Assembly: GCA_947311845.1 (NCBI GenBank)
Contig: CAMZMU010000027.1
Span: 28,634,709 to 28,698,708, forward strand
Direction of reading: 5' to 3'
DNA length: 64,000 bases
Origin: Poa pratensis
Lineage: Eukaryota > Streptophyta > Magnoliopsida > Poales > Poaceae
Below, in pieces: positions 11,771 to 21,976 of the stretch. The translations under genes and the position numbers were made by a program. A model generated the notes under the pieces. The model was not told the origin of the DNA and did no database searches. It worked only from the letters and a program-made list of their open reading frames with translations. Positions within the stretch are counted from its first letter, which is position 1. Each line of letters starts with the position of its first letter.

Positions 11771-12155
11771 CTTGAGGTGTTGGCGCTGAGTTTTCAAAAG
11801 CTGGGTCTTAAAAAATAGCCTCCGTATGAGTAGGCTTCTTTGAGTCCGGATCGTAAGAACCCAAGGCATCCTTCAGCATAGCCTCCGTATGAGTAGGCTT
11901 CATAAAAACCGGGTCAAAAGAATTCTTGAGATAAACCTGGAGGCGTATGAACCCAGCAGGAGAAAGCCTGGTTATAGACATGGACCTCCCAAATGAGATG
12001 GCCTGGTAAGTGTAAATCCGGGTTATTTTCCGTTAACATTGTTTATCTTATAATTCAGGAGTTTAACCAGGATGATAGCATTGGCTGCTACACCCAATCA
12101 CCAAGATCAAGGACAAGAGTATCAAGTGAAGCAAGCCAAATGTATATCCAAGTTT
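11771..12155 (+). other. Spacer between tandem array and polypurine tract (element B)
   Basis: Non-coding. The phrase GCCTCCGTATGAGTAGGCTTC occurs twice (about 11818 and 11880), a small direct duplication. Nothing else is seen. Confidence 0.6.
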
Positions 12156-12169
12156 AACTTGGGGACTAC
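12156..12169 (+). other. Polypurine tract of element B
   Basis: AACTTGGGGACTAC directly abuts the LTR start TGTTGGGGGGA. The same arrangement (CTTGGGGGCTAA or TTCGGGGACTAA against TGTCGGGGG) is found in elements C and D, which supports the assignment as the plus-strand primer. Confidence 0.8.
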
Positions 12170-12864
12170 TGTTGGGGGGATAATAACCCGGTATACCTAC
12201 GACAAGGAAAGATTGATGACTCAGCCACAAGATCACCCGGCCTACAAGAAGATCACCCGGCCTACAAGAAGATCACCCGGTTAACAAGAAGATCACCCGG
12301 CCTACAAGAAGATCACCTGGTCAACAAGAAGATCACCCGGCCAACAAGAAGATCACCCGGTCAGAGGATCACTCGGCCAGGAGATAACCCAGCTTTAGGA
12401 TAACCCAGTTTCGGAAGATGCCATAGAAGAAAGATTCTGGATAACCCGGAATCCTTGTACAAGTTGGACTCAAGACTTGGAGATCACGAAGGACTAAGAT
12501 TAGGACTCCGTATAACCCAGTTTTTACCTTGTACGACTAGGAGACCCAGCCATTTATATAAGCAGGCTCCTAGGTCACATATCAGTAGGCCGAATAAGAT
12601 AGACAAAATAGAGAGAGCTCAAGATATAGAGCTCCCACGACCGGAGTCATCTAAACTCCGACGACATCGCCATTGGCGCACCATGTAACATATTATCATA
12701 TAGTGAGTTATAGCAGGATGTAGGGATCCTCCACCGAGGGGACCTGAACCTGGGTAAAAAACATCTTTTCCCCGTAGAGCTAGACAAATCTCCTGAACAC
12801 TAGAGTCGCCTTGCCCTAATCTCAAGTTACCCCGTGTAACATCTGCCGTGTTAACCCCACGACA
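12170..12864 (+). repeat. 3' LTR of element B (695 bp)
   Basis: Starts TGTTGGGGGGATAATAACCC and ends TTAACCCCACGACA. A TATA-like TTATATAA lies at about 12553-12560. The start is clearly related to the LTR of remnant E (both have GTTGGGGG and then TAACCCGGTATACC), so B and E belong to one family. A 20-bp minisatellite lies near the 5' end of the LTR. The last codons before the LTR end read SAVLTPR in the frame that elements C, D and E use to enter the primer site, but the ATG seen in those is not present here. Confidence 0.85.
12228..12362 (+). repeat. 20-bp minisatellite in the U3 region of LTR B
   Basis: About seven tandem copies of AAGATCACCCGGCCTACAAG with a few substitutions (CCTAC, TTAAC, GTCAAC, GCCAAC variants). 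It lies upstream of the TATA-like box, where enhancer repeats are found in some LTRs. Whether it binds a regulator is unknown. Confidence 0.85.
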
Positions 12865-13346
12865 ATGTTCCTTGTTCTTGCCACCAAATCTGGAAATGAG
12901 TACAACAATCATGTTAAAATATTGAGTATGGCCCATAATGCTTATTAGTAATACAACCATTGAATCCTCTTATGTATACATATAAATATCAAGTTCTAGT
13001 ACAAAACTGTTGAAAGATGTACTATCAAAAGAAAATGTGTGACGATGATCAAATATATTGCAGATCCATGCAATCAGGTAAATGTAAACGGTGTAGAATG
13101 TGTCACAATCGTATTGAAAGGAACATAGTAAAAAGGAAGGCTTCAAAATTGACATACCATAAAGTGAACTGGAGTGCGCTGCGTGTTTTTCGGTATAAAC
13201 AACACAGATGGTCTAGTAATCCATAATCAACGCCACTGGATGAGGTGAGTAGTCAAAATGCTTGCTGAAATCCTTTGAAAATAATTAGCAGTCTGCTAAA
13301 TATCCTGCAATAAGAATTTAATCCTCTTATAAATATCCTGCCATAA
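12865..13346. other. Unassigned flank between element B and the Harbinger transposon
   Basis: AT-rich sequence not covered by any transposon I can delimit. On the minus strand there are exon-like signals: an acceptor TTTCAG near 13282, a donor ATG/GTATGT near 13160, and another acceptor TTTCCAG near 12890 followed by a short GC-richer piece up to the LTR. The frame between the first two contains a stop. It may be old host gene sequence, or another old element. The phrase TATCCTGC(A/C)ATAA occurs twice at 13302-13346. Confidence 0.35.
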
Positions 13347-13543
13347 GGGCACCTCCAACGGGGTGGAGCAAACGGACACTGAAATTGGTCCGGTCCCCCC
13401 CCCCCCCCCCCCCCCCGAGTGAGCCCAATTTTTACAAATCACAAATAAATCAATAGCACACAAACATAGTTCGATAGCAAATAGTATCAAATTTATTACA
13501 ATAAAAAGTTCATGGACTGAAATAAATAGTTCATTCAACGAAA

Positions 13544-14863
13544 TTATTCTGGAGCTGGATCTGGAGCTGGATTGTTTCCAAAGTGAGCCCACACATGCTC
13601 CACCATATCTTTCTGGAGCTGGATGTGTGTTTCCATGTCCTGCATCTCGTCAAGCACATGAATGTACTGCTGGAACGATGCTGCCCCTGGGATCGGCTGA
13701 ATCAACTCACCCTGAAATTCCCATCCTTGATCGAACAGCCTCGCGGCATCCCGCTCATCCTCCACTATCATGTTGTGCATGATTACACACGCTGTCATGA
13801 CCTCCCACATCAGCTCCTTGCTCCATGTTCTAGCAGGATGCCGCACAATGGCAAAACGAGATTGGAGCACACCAAATGCTCGCTCCACATCCTTCCGGCA
13901 GGCTTCTTGGTGTTGAGCAAACTTCTTGGTCATCTCTGAGTCAGGCCTCCGGATGGTCTTCACAAAAACCGGCCACGAAGGGTAGATGCCATCAGCTAGG
14001 TAATAGGCCTTGTTTTATTCATGCCCATTCACCTCATAGTGGACAATTGGATCCTCTCCCTCGACAACCCTGTCGAATACCGTGGACCGATGTAGCACGT
14101 TGATATCATTGTTGGAGCCGGCCATACCAAAGAATGAGTGCCAAATCCACAGATCCTGGGATGCCACTGCCTTGAGTATGACCGTGCACTTGCCGACATG
14201 ACCCTGGTATTGTCCCTGCCAAGCAAAGGGACAATTCTTCCACTCCCAATGCATACAATCTATGCATCCTATCATCCCAGGAAAGCCCCTACTCTCATTC
14301 ATCTTCAGAAGACGGGCAGTGTCTTCAAAGTTGGGTTCCCTCAAGTACTCCTCGCCAAACACCTAAACCACAGCTTGACAGAATTTATACATCGATTCCA
14401 GGCAGGTGCTCTCGCTCATGCGCAGATACTCATCAACAAGATCACCAACCACTCCATATGCAAGCATACGAACAGCTGCGGTGCACTTCTGATATGAAGA
14501 GAAGCCATACTGACCTGTGGCATCTGGCTTGGCCTCAAAGTAGTCATCATATGCCCTCACCCCTTCCAGCAGACGCATGAACAAGGGCTGGCCCATACGA
14601 AAACGGTGACGAAAGACCGAAGCCGGATATGTTGTCTTCACCGGGTTGAAGTAGTCCTTCCAAAGTTGGAGGTGACCATTCTCTCGTTCACGGTCCAACG
14701 CGGGTGCTTGCCCAACGACTGACCCAACATGTCGGGGCACTGCATCCTGGCTGAAGTTGTGGATGAGAGTGGCCGCGGCCACCATGATATCGCTATAATC
14801 GTCGGAAGATTCATCCGATGTATCGATGAAGGTGTGGTAGAAAAACTCATCATCACTATCCAT
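13544..14863 (-). pseudogene. PIF/Harbinger transposase (DDE_Tnp_4, HARBI1-like), two in-frame stops
   Basis: One reading frame of about 440 codons in total, interrupted by TAG near 14363 and TAA near 14015; all three pieces are in the same frame, so only two point changes break it. Order: acidic N-terminus, a helical region with VFRHRFRMGQPLF, then the catalytic domain. Catalytic motifs are visible: GCIDCMHWEWKNCPF (first Asp), GMAGSNNDINVL (second Asp) and RKDVERAFGVLQSRFAIV (Glu). These are the standard signatures of plant PIF transposases, which cut and paste the element at TTA sites with the help of a Myb-like partner. The start ATG at 14863 precedes a run of acidic residues as in relatives. 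Probably inactivated recently. Confidence 0.93.
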
Positions 14864-15008
14864 CTACATGAATAAAATTGTAAGAAAATGCTACATCATT
14901 TGCATTCCTACATATGCAAAGAACAAGGCCGGCCGGTGTTCATACCTTTGGTCGAACACCTTCGGGCGGTGGAGTTCGCGGTCGAGTCCGGGGCAGAGGA
15001 CGAGGGCG

Positions 15009-15175
15009 GCCGGTGTTGGAGACGAGGGCGAGGACGGCCGCGGATTCAGCACGGCTCGAGGGCGGCCGGGGCGGAAGAAGATGACGAATGTGGCCGGTGT
15101 TGGAGACGAGGGCGAGGACGGCCGCGGCTTCGCACGGCTCGAGGGCGGCCGGGGCCGAAGAAGATGGAGAATACG
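15009..15175. repeat. Two-copy GC-rich direct repeat in the Harbinger element
   Basis: A unit of about 83 bp (GGCCGGTGTTGGAGACGAGG onward, with GGACGGCCGCGG) is present twice in a row. It lies upstream of the transposase start on the minus strand, in the likely promoter/leader. The open frames across it come from base composition. Confidence 0.8.
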
Positions 15176-15531
15176 GCCGGCGACGAGATCCGGCCACGGG
15201 GAAGGCTAGACGACGTCGCGGCCGAGGCTAGCTCGGTCCCCGAAGGGCAGGTCCAGGGCGGTGGCGGTGGTCACGGGGCCAAAGGAGATGGGAAGGTGGG
15301 AGGTGGGAGGGGCTGTGTGACTGGCCCTTGGGCCCGCCGCGGACAGGGAGGACAAAGAGGAGGACCGAGTCACTATCCATCCCGCCCCAAAGTTGGGCCA
15401 CGTTTGGGTCAGAAACTGGTGTCCGGGCGGACACCAGCCCGGATGCGCCAGGCCGTTGGAGCCCCTCTTTTGTCCGTTGGGACAAAATCGTACTGGGCTG
15501 GTCCGTTTGCGCTAGCCCCTTGGAGGTGCCC

Positions 15532-15670
15532 TAAGAAGCAAATTCTTTAGCACCACAAAGTAAGAAAGCATGTCCGCATGCAGCATCGTCATCATCTTTT
15601 TGAACAATATATACGGATGCATGACTCCAAGCTCCTGCCTATTGGACTTGAAAACGGCGACTCTATCTGG
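15532..15670 (-). other. Unassigned flank between Harbinger and CACTA elements
   Basis: About 135 bp with no transposon signature. On the minus strand it is open throughout (about 44 codons, containing RVAVFKSNRQELG), and a splice-acceptor-like CATTCCCAG would fall exactly across the junction obtained when the CACTA element is mentally removed. See the candidate host transcription unit at 60865-61116. The last three bases (TGG) are the CACTA target duplication. Confidence 0.3.
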
Positions 15671-15721
15671 CACTAGTAGGGAAACCCCTACCGCTTGCGG
15701 GCGGAATTTGTCTACCGCTGG

Positions 15722-16237
15722 TGTCGTGGGGTTGTCACGTCAGGTGTCATAGATGACTTCGTAGGTGTGGGATTACGCGAGTCAAGCATCTCCGAGCTTG
15801 GGATCGCAGGAACAAAGATCAACACAGATTTACCCAGGTTCGGCCCCCTCAATGTGAGGTAAAAGACCTACTTCCTGCCTACCCTAGATTGGTATTGATA
15901 TGATAATCGAGGTGTTACAATGGAGGCGATCCGATCTGGTACTCGCCGTATGAGCTAGGGTTTGGGGCTTGATAGCTTGACCCGCTCTAAGTCCTGCGAG
16001 TCCTCTTTATATACACAGAGGCTCGCTAGGTTACAAAAGGAAACTTCCCCATAAGGAATACATCCACAGAGGCCTACTCGGAGACTACTTGGTCTTCACG
16101 TCCTCCGGGATTTGTCTTCTAGATCTTTCTCCTTATGGCGGTTCAATATTGGGCTTGTTCCCAAGTGGGCCTTCATCCGTGCGAGTAAGTTAAGTCGCAC
16201 TGGGCCGCGGGTTAATCCAGAAAGTATTCCCCCGACA
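15722..16237 (-). repeat. 3' LTR of element C
   Basis: Plus-strand ends TGTCGTGGGGTT and TTCCCCCGACA. The minus strand carries a TATA box (TATATAAA) at about 16006-16013. It is nearly identical to the LTR at 24326-24841. The minus-strand frame ending ...VTTPR at the inner edge is the frame that enters gag in the other copy. Confidence 0.95.
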
Positions 16238-16250
16238 TTAGCCCCCAAGA
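16238..16250 (-). other. Polypurine tract of element C
   Basis: The minus strand reads TCTTGGGGGCTAA directly against the LTR start TGTCGGGGG. It is the plus-strand primer and confirms the element's orientation. Confidence 0.8.
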
Positions 16251-16489
16251 TTGGTTAGGACTTTACGGTGAGAATCTTCTGGCCTCTTGAAATGGTCTCT
16301 GAGCCGCACTGTAAACGTTCTGACCAATCTCCTGACTCATGCGATTCAGCTGTGACTCATCCGCGCGACTCATCTCTCCTTCTGGAAATATTCTGTTTCC
16401 TTTAATTGCGGACCGTTACTCTTTTTGCGGGCGCAAATTGTGCCGTTGGTTGCGAGCACAGATAATGCCGTTAGTTGCGGGCCCCTTCA

Positions 16490-16497
16490 GTTATAAG
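16490..16497 (+). promoter_or_regulatory. Candidate TATA box of the antisense gene in element C
   Basis: AGTTATAAGC lies about 115 bp upstream of the ATG at 16607 and outside the LTR, on the strand opposite to the element. It would place a transcription start near 16525. A weak but well-positioned match to the plant consensus. Confidence 0.4.
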
Positions 16498-16606
16498 CTG
16501 CGGCCACCTAGGTCATTATCCATTTGCCCTTGCAATCTTCTCATCCCTAGCCGCGCCGTCTTCTTCCTCGACCCGAGCCTAGTTCCCCAATCAATCTCCC
16601 CTCGCA

Positions 16607-19600
16607 ATGGCGCCCAAGGCGAAGCCATCTGACAATAGGCGCCAGATCTCCTGCAACTGGGAAGGATCCTGGGTAACAGAGGAAACTCTTGCGGATCTGG
16701 CCGAGGCTGGCTTCTTGCCGCCGAAGGGGGACGGCGTCTGGCGGGCGCCAGGCGATGAAATCGAGCCGCGCCCCAAGCCCAACGAGCTGGTGATGTTCGT
16801 GGAGCACGTGGAGCGTGGATTCACGCCGCCAGGTTCTCCCTTCTTCCGCAATTTGCTGCAACGCCTAGGCCTCCGTCTTCACGACATCGGGCCCAACTCA
16901 ATGCTCCAGGTGAGCAATTTTCACGTGCTGTGCGAGGATTATCTTGGCATAGCCCCCAACATCGATCTATGGCTGGCCTCTTTCACCTGCAACAGCCAAC
17001 TTGTCTCCAAGGGTGGCGCCTACGTTCAGGTCGGCGCCATCTCTCTTCAGCGCCATAGGAATTCTTGCCTTCCCAAGCTAGCCCTGGCGAATCGACCCAG
17101 GGCTTGGCAAAAATCTTTCTTTTATTGCCAAGATACTTCACCGGAGGGCGAAACTCGCCTTCCCTCCTGGTCTAACACCCTCTTCGTGCCTACCGAGGCA
17201 CTGAAATCAAAACCCCGCGACTCGTCCATGTCCTTCATCAATGAGTCGCTGATCAAAGTCCGCGCCTTAATAGGTCATGGTCTTACTGGCCTTGATCTTC
17301 TCTCTTGCTGGACCAAATGGCGCATTCAGCCCGTGAGTCCACGACAGCGATCTTTCCTTGAGTGCACAGGCACCTCTGCTGACGTTGATCGTATCAAGGC
17401 TTCGGACTGGAGGCCTGAGGATTGGGTGGAATTTGTCACCCGCGTGACTGAGGAGAAGGACATCTCCTTCGATAAGGTGGGGCTTGCCCCTTTCAGTGTT
17501 AACAACAAGCCTTTTGAGGTAACTCCTCTTCTCTGTCTTTTCGCCTTCGTAGTTGAGTCGCATTCCTTTTCTTAATACTGCAACTTATATTTCTCTCATC
17601 CAGGCTGACGAGAACTACTGGTCGCTGCCTGCGACGTGCCGGCACTGCTGCTCCCAAGCGTGCCGCACGAAAGAAGCTGCTGCCCACTCTAGAGGGCAGC
17701 GAGACTGCTGATATCCCTTCTGTTGCCTCTGCGGCCTCAGATGATGAAGAGACCGAACTGGACGAGGACGAGAGTCCAGTGCCAGCCGCGAGTTCTGTTG
17801 CCGCGGCTGACCAACTCCCCGTAGAGCCTCCAAGAGGCTATCTCGTGAAGAACCAGAGGTTGATGCTCTGGAAAACCCCGAGGCCACGAAGCGTCGCAAA
17901 CCTGCTACGGGCGCGATCTCCTTCGTTGCCAGGCGTGCTTTCAAAGCCACCGCCTCTGCTGAAGAAGACATGGGTCCCCACTCTGGTAATTTCTGCTGTC
18001 TTGTCATCTTGAATGCTTATTCTTTTTCCTCTACTGACACAAAACTTCTACTCGTAGATTCTGGGACCCAAGGCCTGTCCTCACCGTCAAGTGGTGAACT
18101 TATGGCCTTTGTGAAGATGGCTCCAGAGTTAGTAACTTTTCCCTGTGCTTTCAATACTTTTATTCTGGCTTATGTTCTTCTTCTTCACACAATGCCCTTG
18201 CTTTTTTCAGAAGTGCGGCTGAACCCGCGACTGAGCCTGGAGCCGCGGTTGAGCCGCATTTATCACCTGCGGCTCATACCGCCATGGTAGAGGGCGTGGC
18301 CACCACTGATGACCTGGCCACGGTCCCTGTTCTTGACACAGCCACCCAAGAGGTGGCTCTGGAGGATAGAACGGATCCCCTTATGATCCAGGACGTGGAG
18401 AAGGTCAACCCCTCCTCCATAGATGTAATGGCCAAGGATGCTGATACGCCAGTGGTTGAGTCGCCAGCGGCGGACAATCTGCGGTCGCCAATTCTACATG
18501 CTGAGGTTGCTTCTTCCTCCTCCACAAGCCGCGCTGAGAAACTGTCAGAGGCTATCATTGCCTCAAATGACAAGCAAGCCATGGAGCTCCGCAAGGCACT
18601 GTCTGACCTGTCTGCGGCTTATAAGGTAAACTTCTATCTCCAGTTATCTGTCTCTAGCCCCCAAGGATCAAGTTTCTTCTTTGACTGTAAAGGGAGACTT
18701 GATGCTTCTCTTTTAGCTGTTGATATATACTTACTGACTGATGTTCCCTTCATAGGAGGAACTAAGCTCCATAACAGCTGCCAAAATTGCCTTGGAAAAG
18801 CAGCTGGGGGATACTCCCTCTGAACTGGAGAGGCTACGCGAGCTCCTTGGCCAGCGTGACGCTGAGCTAAAGAAGAGGGAAACCAGGATGGGCGAGCTAT
18901 CTGATGAAAGCTTCAAGTTTTCTGAGCAAGCCAAAAATACCGAGCTGCGACTTAAAACTGTTGAAGAGAAATTCCATGAGAGGGTCCAGCAGCTGGAGCT
19001 CCAAGTCAGTGCTCAGAAAGACGCCATTGCTGATGTCAATGAGGACGCAAGGCTTAAGGCTGTTTCCATTGGTGAGCTTGAGAAAAAGTTGAAGAAAGTT
19101 TCTGATGCCCATAACCTGTCCACGCCAAAGTGTGCATCATGACTCAAGAGTTAACTGGTATGTATTGCGACTTATATCTGCATCTTTTTCTCTACTATCT
19201 TTTGTAGAGCTGACGGAGACATGCCTTGATGTAGGTGAAGATGCCAAGGAGCAGCGCGGCAGTACTCAGGAGCAGCTGGAGTATATCCGCGATTTTTCGC
19301 GAAGGGCTTGTGACGCCATGAAATCACTGTCTAAGTGCCTGCTGCCGACCAAGCCAGTCCCTGGTGATTCTGAAGGGCTGCTGAAAAGACTGCTTAGGGC
19401 GCCTCAGTTCTTTTTGGACTGGAAAGAGTCCTCAGCTCGCACCGGCGCGGCTCATGTTCTTGCTTTGGCCAAGACGTACTATCCTTCTTTTGATGCTGCC
19501 AAGGTTGCAAAAGGTAGGCCCTCGAAGAAGGTGGATGGCACCGAACTGACGGCCTCAGAATATGCGACGACTTGGAAGGATATGCGCGGCCATGCGACTG

Positions 19601-19857
19601 AACTGGTGGAGGGGATTGATCTTGCGACCTATATGGGCAAGTATAATGCAGATGGAAGCAGATGGGAGAAGTTACCCGCTCCGTCGTCCAGCGCGGTGAT
19701 TCCGCAGGACAAGAACCCCTCTCCAGGCGTATCCAGCTCTGCAGCCCCCAAGCCCGCGACTGAAGAGCCCTCCAGCGAGCCTGCGACTGCTCCTTCTGGC
19801 AAGCTTGGTAAGCCGCCTGTTCCTCCTTCCCACCGGCCAAAAGCTGCGCACAAGTGA
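16607..19857 (+). CDS. Antisense gene of element C: 'putative gypsy type transposon' (Transposase_28-like) protein, six exons
   Basis: Multi-exon gene on the strand opposite to gag. Proposed exons: 16607-17518, 17604-17985, 18058-18131, 18211-18625, 18756-19157 and 19208-19857, each intron with GT..AG and a pyrimidine-rich acceptor. Exon 1 encodes the conserved domain (ELVMFVEHVERGF, then FFRNLLQRLGLRLHDIGPNS and LGIAPNIDLW) known from extra ORFs of plant Tat-lineage elements and annotated as Transposase_28; its function is unknown despite the name. Exons 4-5 are acidic and then a clear coiled coil (LEKQLGDTPSELERLRELLG); exon 6 ends in a Pro/Ser/Ala-rich tail. The start ATG sits in CGCAATGGCG. 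Frame disagreements in exon 2 (two) and late exon 5 suggest small indels, so it may be recently broken. A homologue lies antisense in element D. Confidence 0.75.
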
Positions 19858-20323
19858 AGAAGAAAAACAATGGTTTGATGGCCTTGGCCCTTAGCGGTCT
19901 GTAATAATTGTTAGAGTTTATGTGTCATAAGACAATATTATGGTTTGCTTAAGTACTCTTGGCAGTACATGTTTCGACCAATAGGCTGGTCCTTATGATT
20001 TGTCTCGGTTTTTCCTCACTTAGGCCCTTGCGCGGCTCAGTATTTCCCAGGTAAAAAGTGCGTGTTCAGGGTCGAGAGCGGCCATGATAGGCAATCAAAC
20101 TCGATTGACGCCGCACCCCCAGTACTTTGGCCGCATAGTGCAAGTCGCATCCAAGAGAGGTTGAGTATAATCACGATAAATGCCACTTGTTTGGCGATCC
20201 CAAGGAATAGGCCGCGCTAAAAAGCTGCCGCACCCCCAAGGGACCAATGATTAAAAAATAAAAGACTCACAACTCAATTGGTAGTTTGAGATGCTTTATT
20301 TCAGAATCATTATATGATACATA
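19858..20323 (+). other. Downstream region of the antisense gene in element C
   Basis: No coding region. It follows the stop of the antisense gene and probably contains its 3' UTR: TAATAATTG and AATATTATGG offer AT-rich polyadenylation context near 19905-19945. Confidence 0.45.
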
Positions 20324-20820
20324 GGGTCGGTCGCGCCTAGGTGGCGACCAGAAGTGATGCTTGGGTCGGTTGCGCCTAGGTGGCAACCAGAGATGTTACA
20401 TGGGTCGGTCGCGCCTGAGTGGCGACCAGAATTGGGTCGGTTGCGCCTAGGTGGCAACCAGAGATGTTACATGGGTCGGTCGCGCCTGAGTGGCGACCAG
20501 AATTGGGTCGGTTGCGCCTAGGTGGCAACCAGAGATGTTACATGGGTCGGTCGCGCCTGAGTGGCGACCAGAATTGGGTCGGTTGCGCCTAGGTGGCAAC
20601 CAGAGATGTTACATGGGTCGGTCGCGCCTGAGTGGCGACCAGAATTGGGTCGGTTGCGCCTAGGTGGCAACCAGAGATGTTACATGGGTCGGTCGCGCCT
20701 GAGTGGCGACCAGAATTGGGTCGGTTGCGCCTAGGTGGCAACCAGAATTGGGTCGATCGCGCCTAGGTGGCGATCAGAAGTGTCATATTGGGTCGGTCGC
20801 GCCTGAGTGGCGACCAGAAT
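20324..20820 (-). repeat. Hairpin minisatellite of element C
   Basis: Tandem array of about 13 units of 30-40 bp, mostly alternating in a 72-bp dimer. Each unit is a small inverted repeat. Form one has arms GGTCGC/GCGACC, form two GGTTGC/GCAACC, and one unit near 20752 has GATCGC/GCGATC, around the loop GCCTAGGT or GCCTGAGT. The two arms change together, so pairing is kept. The array lies between the protease end and the antisense gene, where the rest of pol would be in a complete element. Confidence 0.9.
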
Positions 20821-20917
20821 TGAAATTTTTAGCCCTGAGTGGCCAGCTTGATGATGTAAACTCTTAATAATTTTGCTGCGGCTGCTGATGGCAACTCGCG
20901 ACGCTTGGGATGTGTCC

Positions 20918-21835
20918 TTATTGGCAATGGCTCGTAGCCTTTGACTTCCTTGCCTCCCTTGCGGCTGTAATCTGAAGTCGCAAGTCAGGCAGGTGCCTCT
21001 TGGCCTTCACGATGTCATCAAAATTCTCCTGCGACTCGCGCATGGTCGCGCTCTCTGCGATGCAAGCTGCTCTGGCTATGGCCTTGTCGCCTTCTTCACA
21101 TTCTTGAGCTATTCTTTTGTCGCCATTGATGGTGATGACACCTCTAGGGCCTGGTATTTTAAGCTTTAGGTACACATAGCACGGCCTAGCCATAAACTTT
21201 GCGAATGCTTCTCTGCCAAACAGCGCATGATATGGGCTCTGGAAATCTACAACCTCGAACCAAATGTACTCGCTCCTGAAGTTGCTTTGTGTCCCAAAGG
21301 CGACCTCCAAGTTAACTCGCCCCAATGGCTGAGCTGATATGCCTGGCACGACACCATGAAACGTTGTTCTTGATGGGTGTAGCTGCTTTTCTTGAAGGTT
21401 CATTCTTTTGAAGGTTTCATAGTATAATATGTTGATACTGCTGCCTCCATCCATCAGTACTTTGCTCAACTTGTACCCTGCGACTTGAGGGGCAACCACC
21501 AGCGCGAGTTTTCCCTCTTCATTTATTTCTCCTGGGTGATCCTCGCGGCTCCAAATTACTGGTTGTTCGGACCACTTTAGCCATTGTGGGACGGCTGGTA
21601 CTATGGCGTTAACAGCCTGATTGCGTCGTCGCAGTTTTTGTTCCCTCCTTGAAGTATTCACCACAATGGTATGATACTGACCCAACTGTTTTGGGAACTG
21701 TGGCTGATCTGGCTGCGGATTTGGGACGGCGTTGTTGCTGTTGTTGCCTCCGCCATGTTTACCTTCCTCGTTGTTTGATGATTGAAGTTTGTGTTGAGTG
21801 GCTGTCCATCCTTCCACTTTTTGTAATGATAACAC
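20918..21835 (-). CDS. Aspartic protease region of element C
   Basis: Open frame of 305 residues. The N-terminal third is a linker rich in Asn and Gln; then comes a segment typical of Tat elements (NAIVPAVPQWLKWSEQPVIW) and the protease with active-site motif LMDGGSSINILYYETF. The sequence then follows the family through FHGVVPGISAQPLGRVNLEV and HALFGREAFAKFMA. It would cleave the gag polyprotein during particle maturation. The frame ends at 20918 about 20 residues after the last family-like segment, before any reverse transcriptase. Intact apart from the missing pol. Confidence 0.88.
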   Translation of the reverse strand: MLSLQKVEGWTATQHKLQSSNNEEGKHGGGNNSNNAVPNPQPDQPQFPKQLGQYHTIVVNTSRREQKLRRRNQAVNAIVPAVPQWLKWSEQPVIWSREDHPGEINEEGKLALVVAPQVAGYKLSKVLMDGGSSINILYYETFKRMNLQEKQLHPSRTTFHGVVPGISAQPLGRVNLEVAFGTQSNFRSEYIWFEVVDFQSPYHALFGREAFAKFMARPCYVYLKLKIPGPRGVITINGDKRIAQECEEGDKAIARAACIAESATMRESQENFDDIVKAKRHLPDLRLQITAAREARKSKATSHCQ

Positions 21836-21976
21836 TGTGCCTTCGTGTGGTTGGGTGGTTTCCCATCTTTTCCTATATGGATGTCGCAGGGGCGGTTGAA
21901 AACCTCTTCCAAATTAACTGGGTGAAAATTCCTTCCTCTGTGCTGCTTTGTTTGTAACGAGTATTCGTATTTGCGA

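Larger units (their letters stand above)
8270..12864 (+). mobile_element. Element B: 3' part of a Tat-like Ty3/gypsy element
   Basis: Plus-strand element visible from its non-coding 3' region through the polypurine tract (12156-12169) to the complete 3' LTR (12170-12864). Element A cuts it on the left, so its coding region and 5' LTR are out of view. The LTR ends (TGTTGGGGGGA...CCACGACA) and the polypurine tract match the style of Tat-lineage elements C, D and E in this window. The five bases after the LTR (ATGTT, 12865-12869) are the expected target duplication. Confidence 0.8.
13347..15531 (-). mobile_element. PIF/Harbinger DNA transposon (2.2 kb)
   Basis: Terminal inverted repeats of about 31 bp with four or so mismatches: GGGCACCTCCAA at 13347 and its complement ending at 15531. 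The flanks are TAA on both sides (13344-13346 and 15532-15534), the 3-bp TAA/TTA target duplication typical of this superfamily. It encodes a transposase on the minus strand. The second gene usually present in plant Harbinger elements, a Myb/SANT-like ORF1 protein, is not found; the rest is GC-rich repeat. It is therefore probably non-autonomous even apart from the transposase stops. A run of about 18 C residues lies at 13396-13416. Confidence 0.92.

Noticed and set aside
13396..13416. Run of C residues as a regulatory element
   Set aside because: Homopolymer in a transposon end; more likely replication slippage or sequencing error. The same applies to the G run near 7000 and the C run near 42756.
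14888..15550. Plus-strand frame of 220 residues overlapping the Harbinger leader
   Set aside because: It consists of a duplicated GC-rich unit and runs opposite to the transposase; not the Myb-like ORF1 expected in this family.
20324..20820. CRISPR-like regular repeats
   Set aside because: The sequence is a eukaryotic retrotransposon; spacers are not unique and units are hairpin minisatellite copies.
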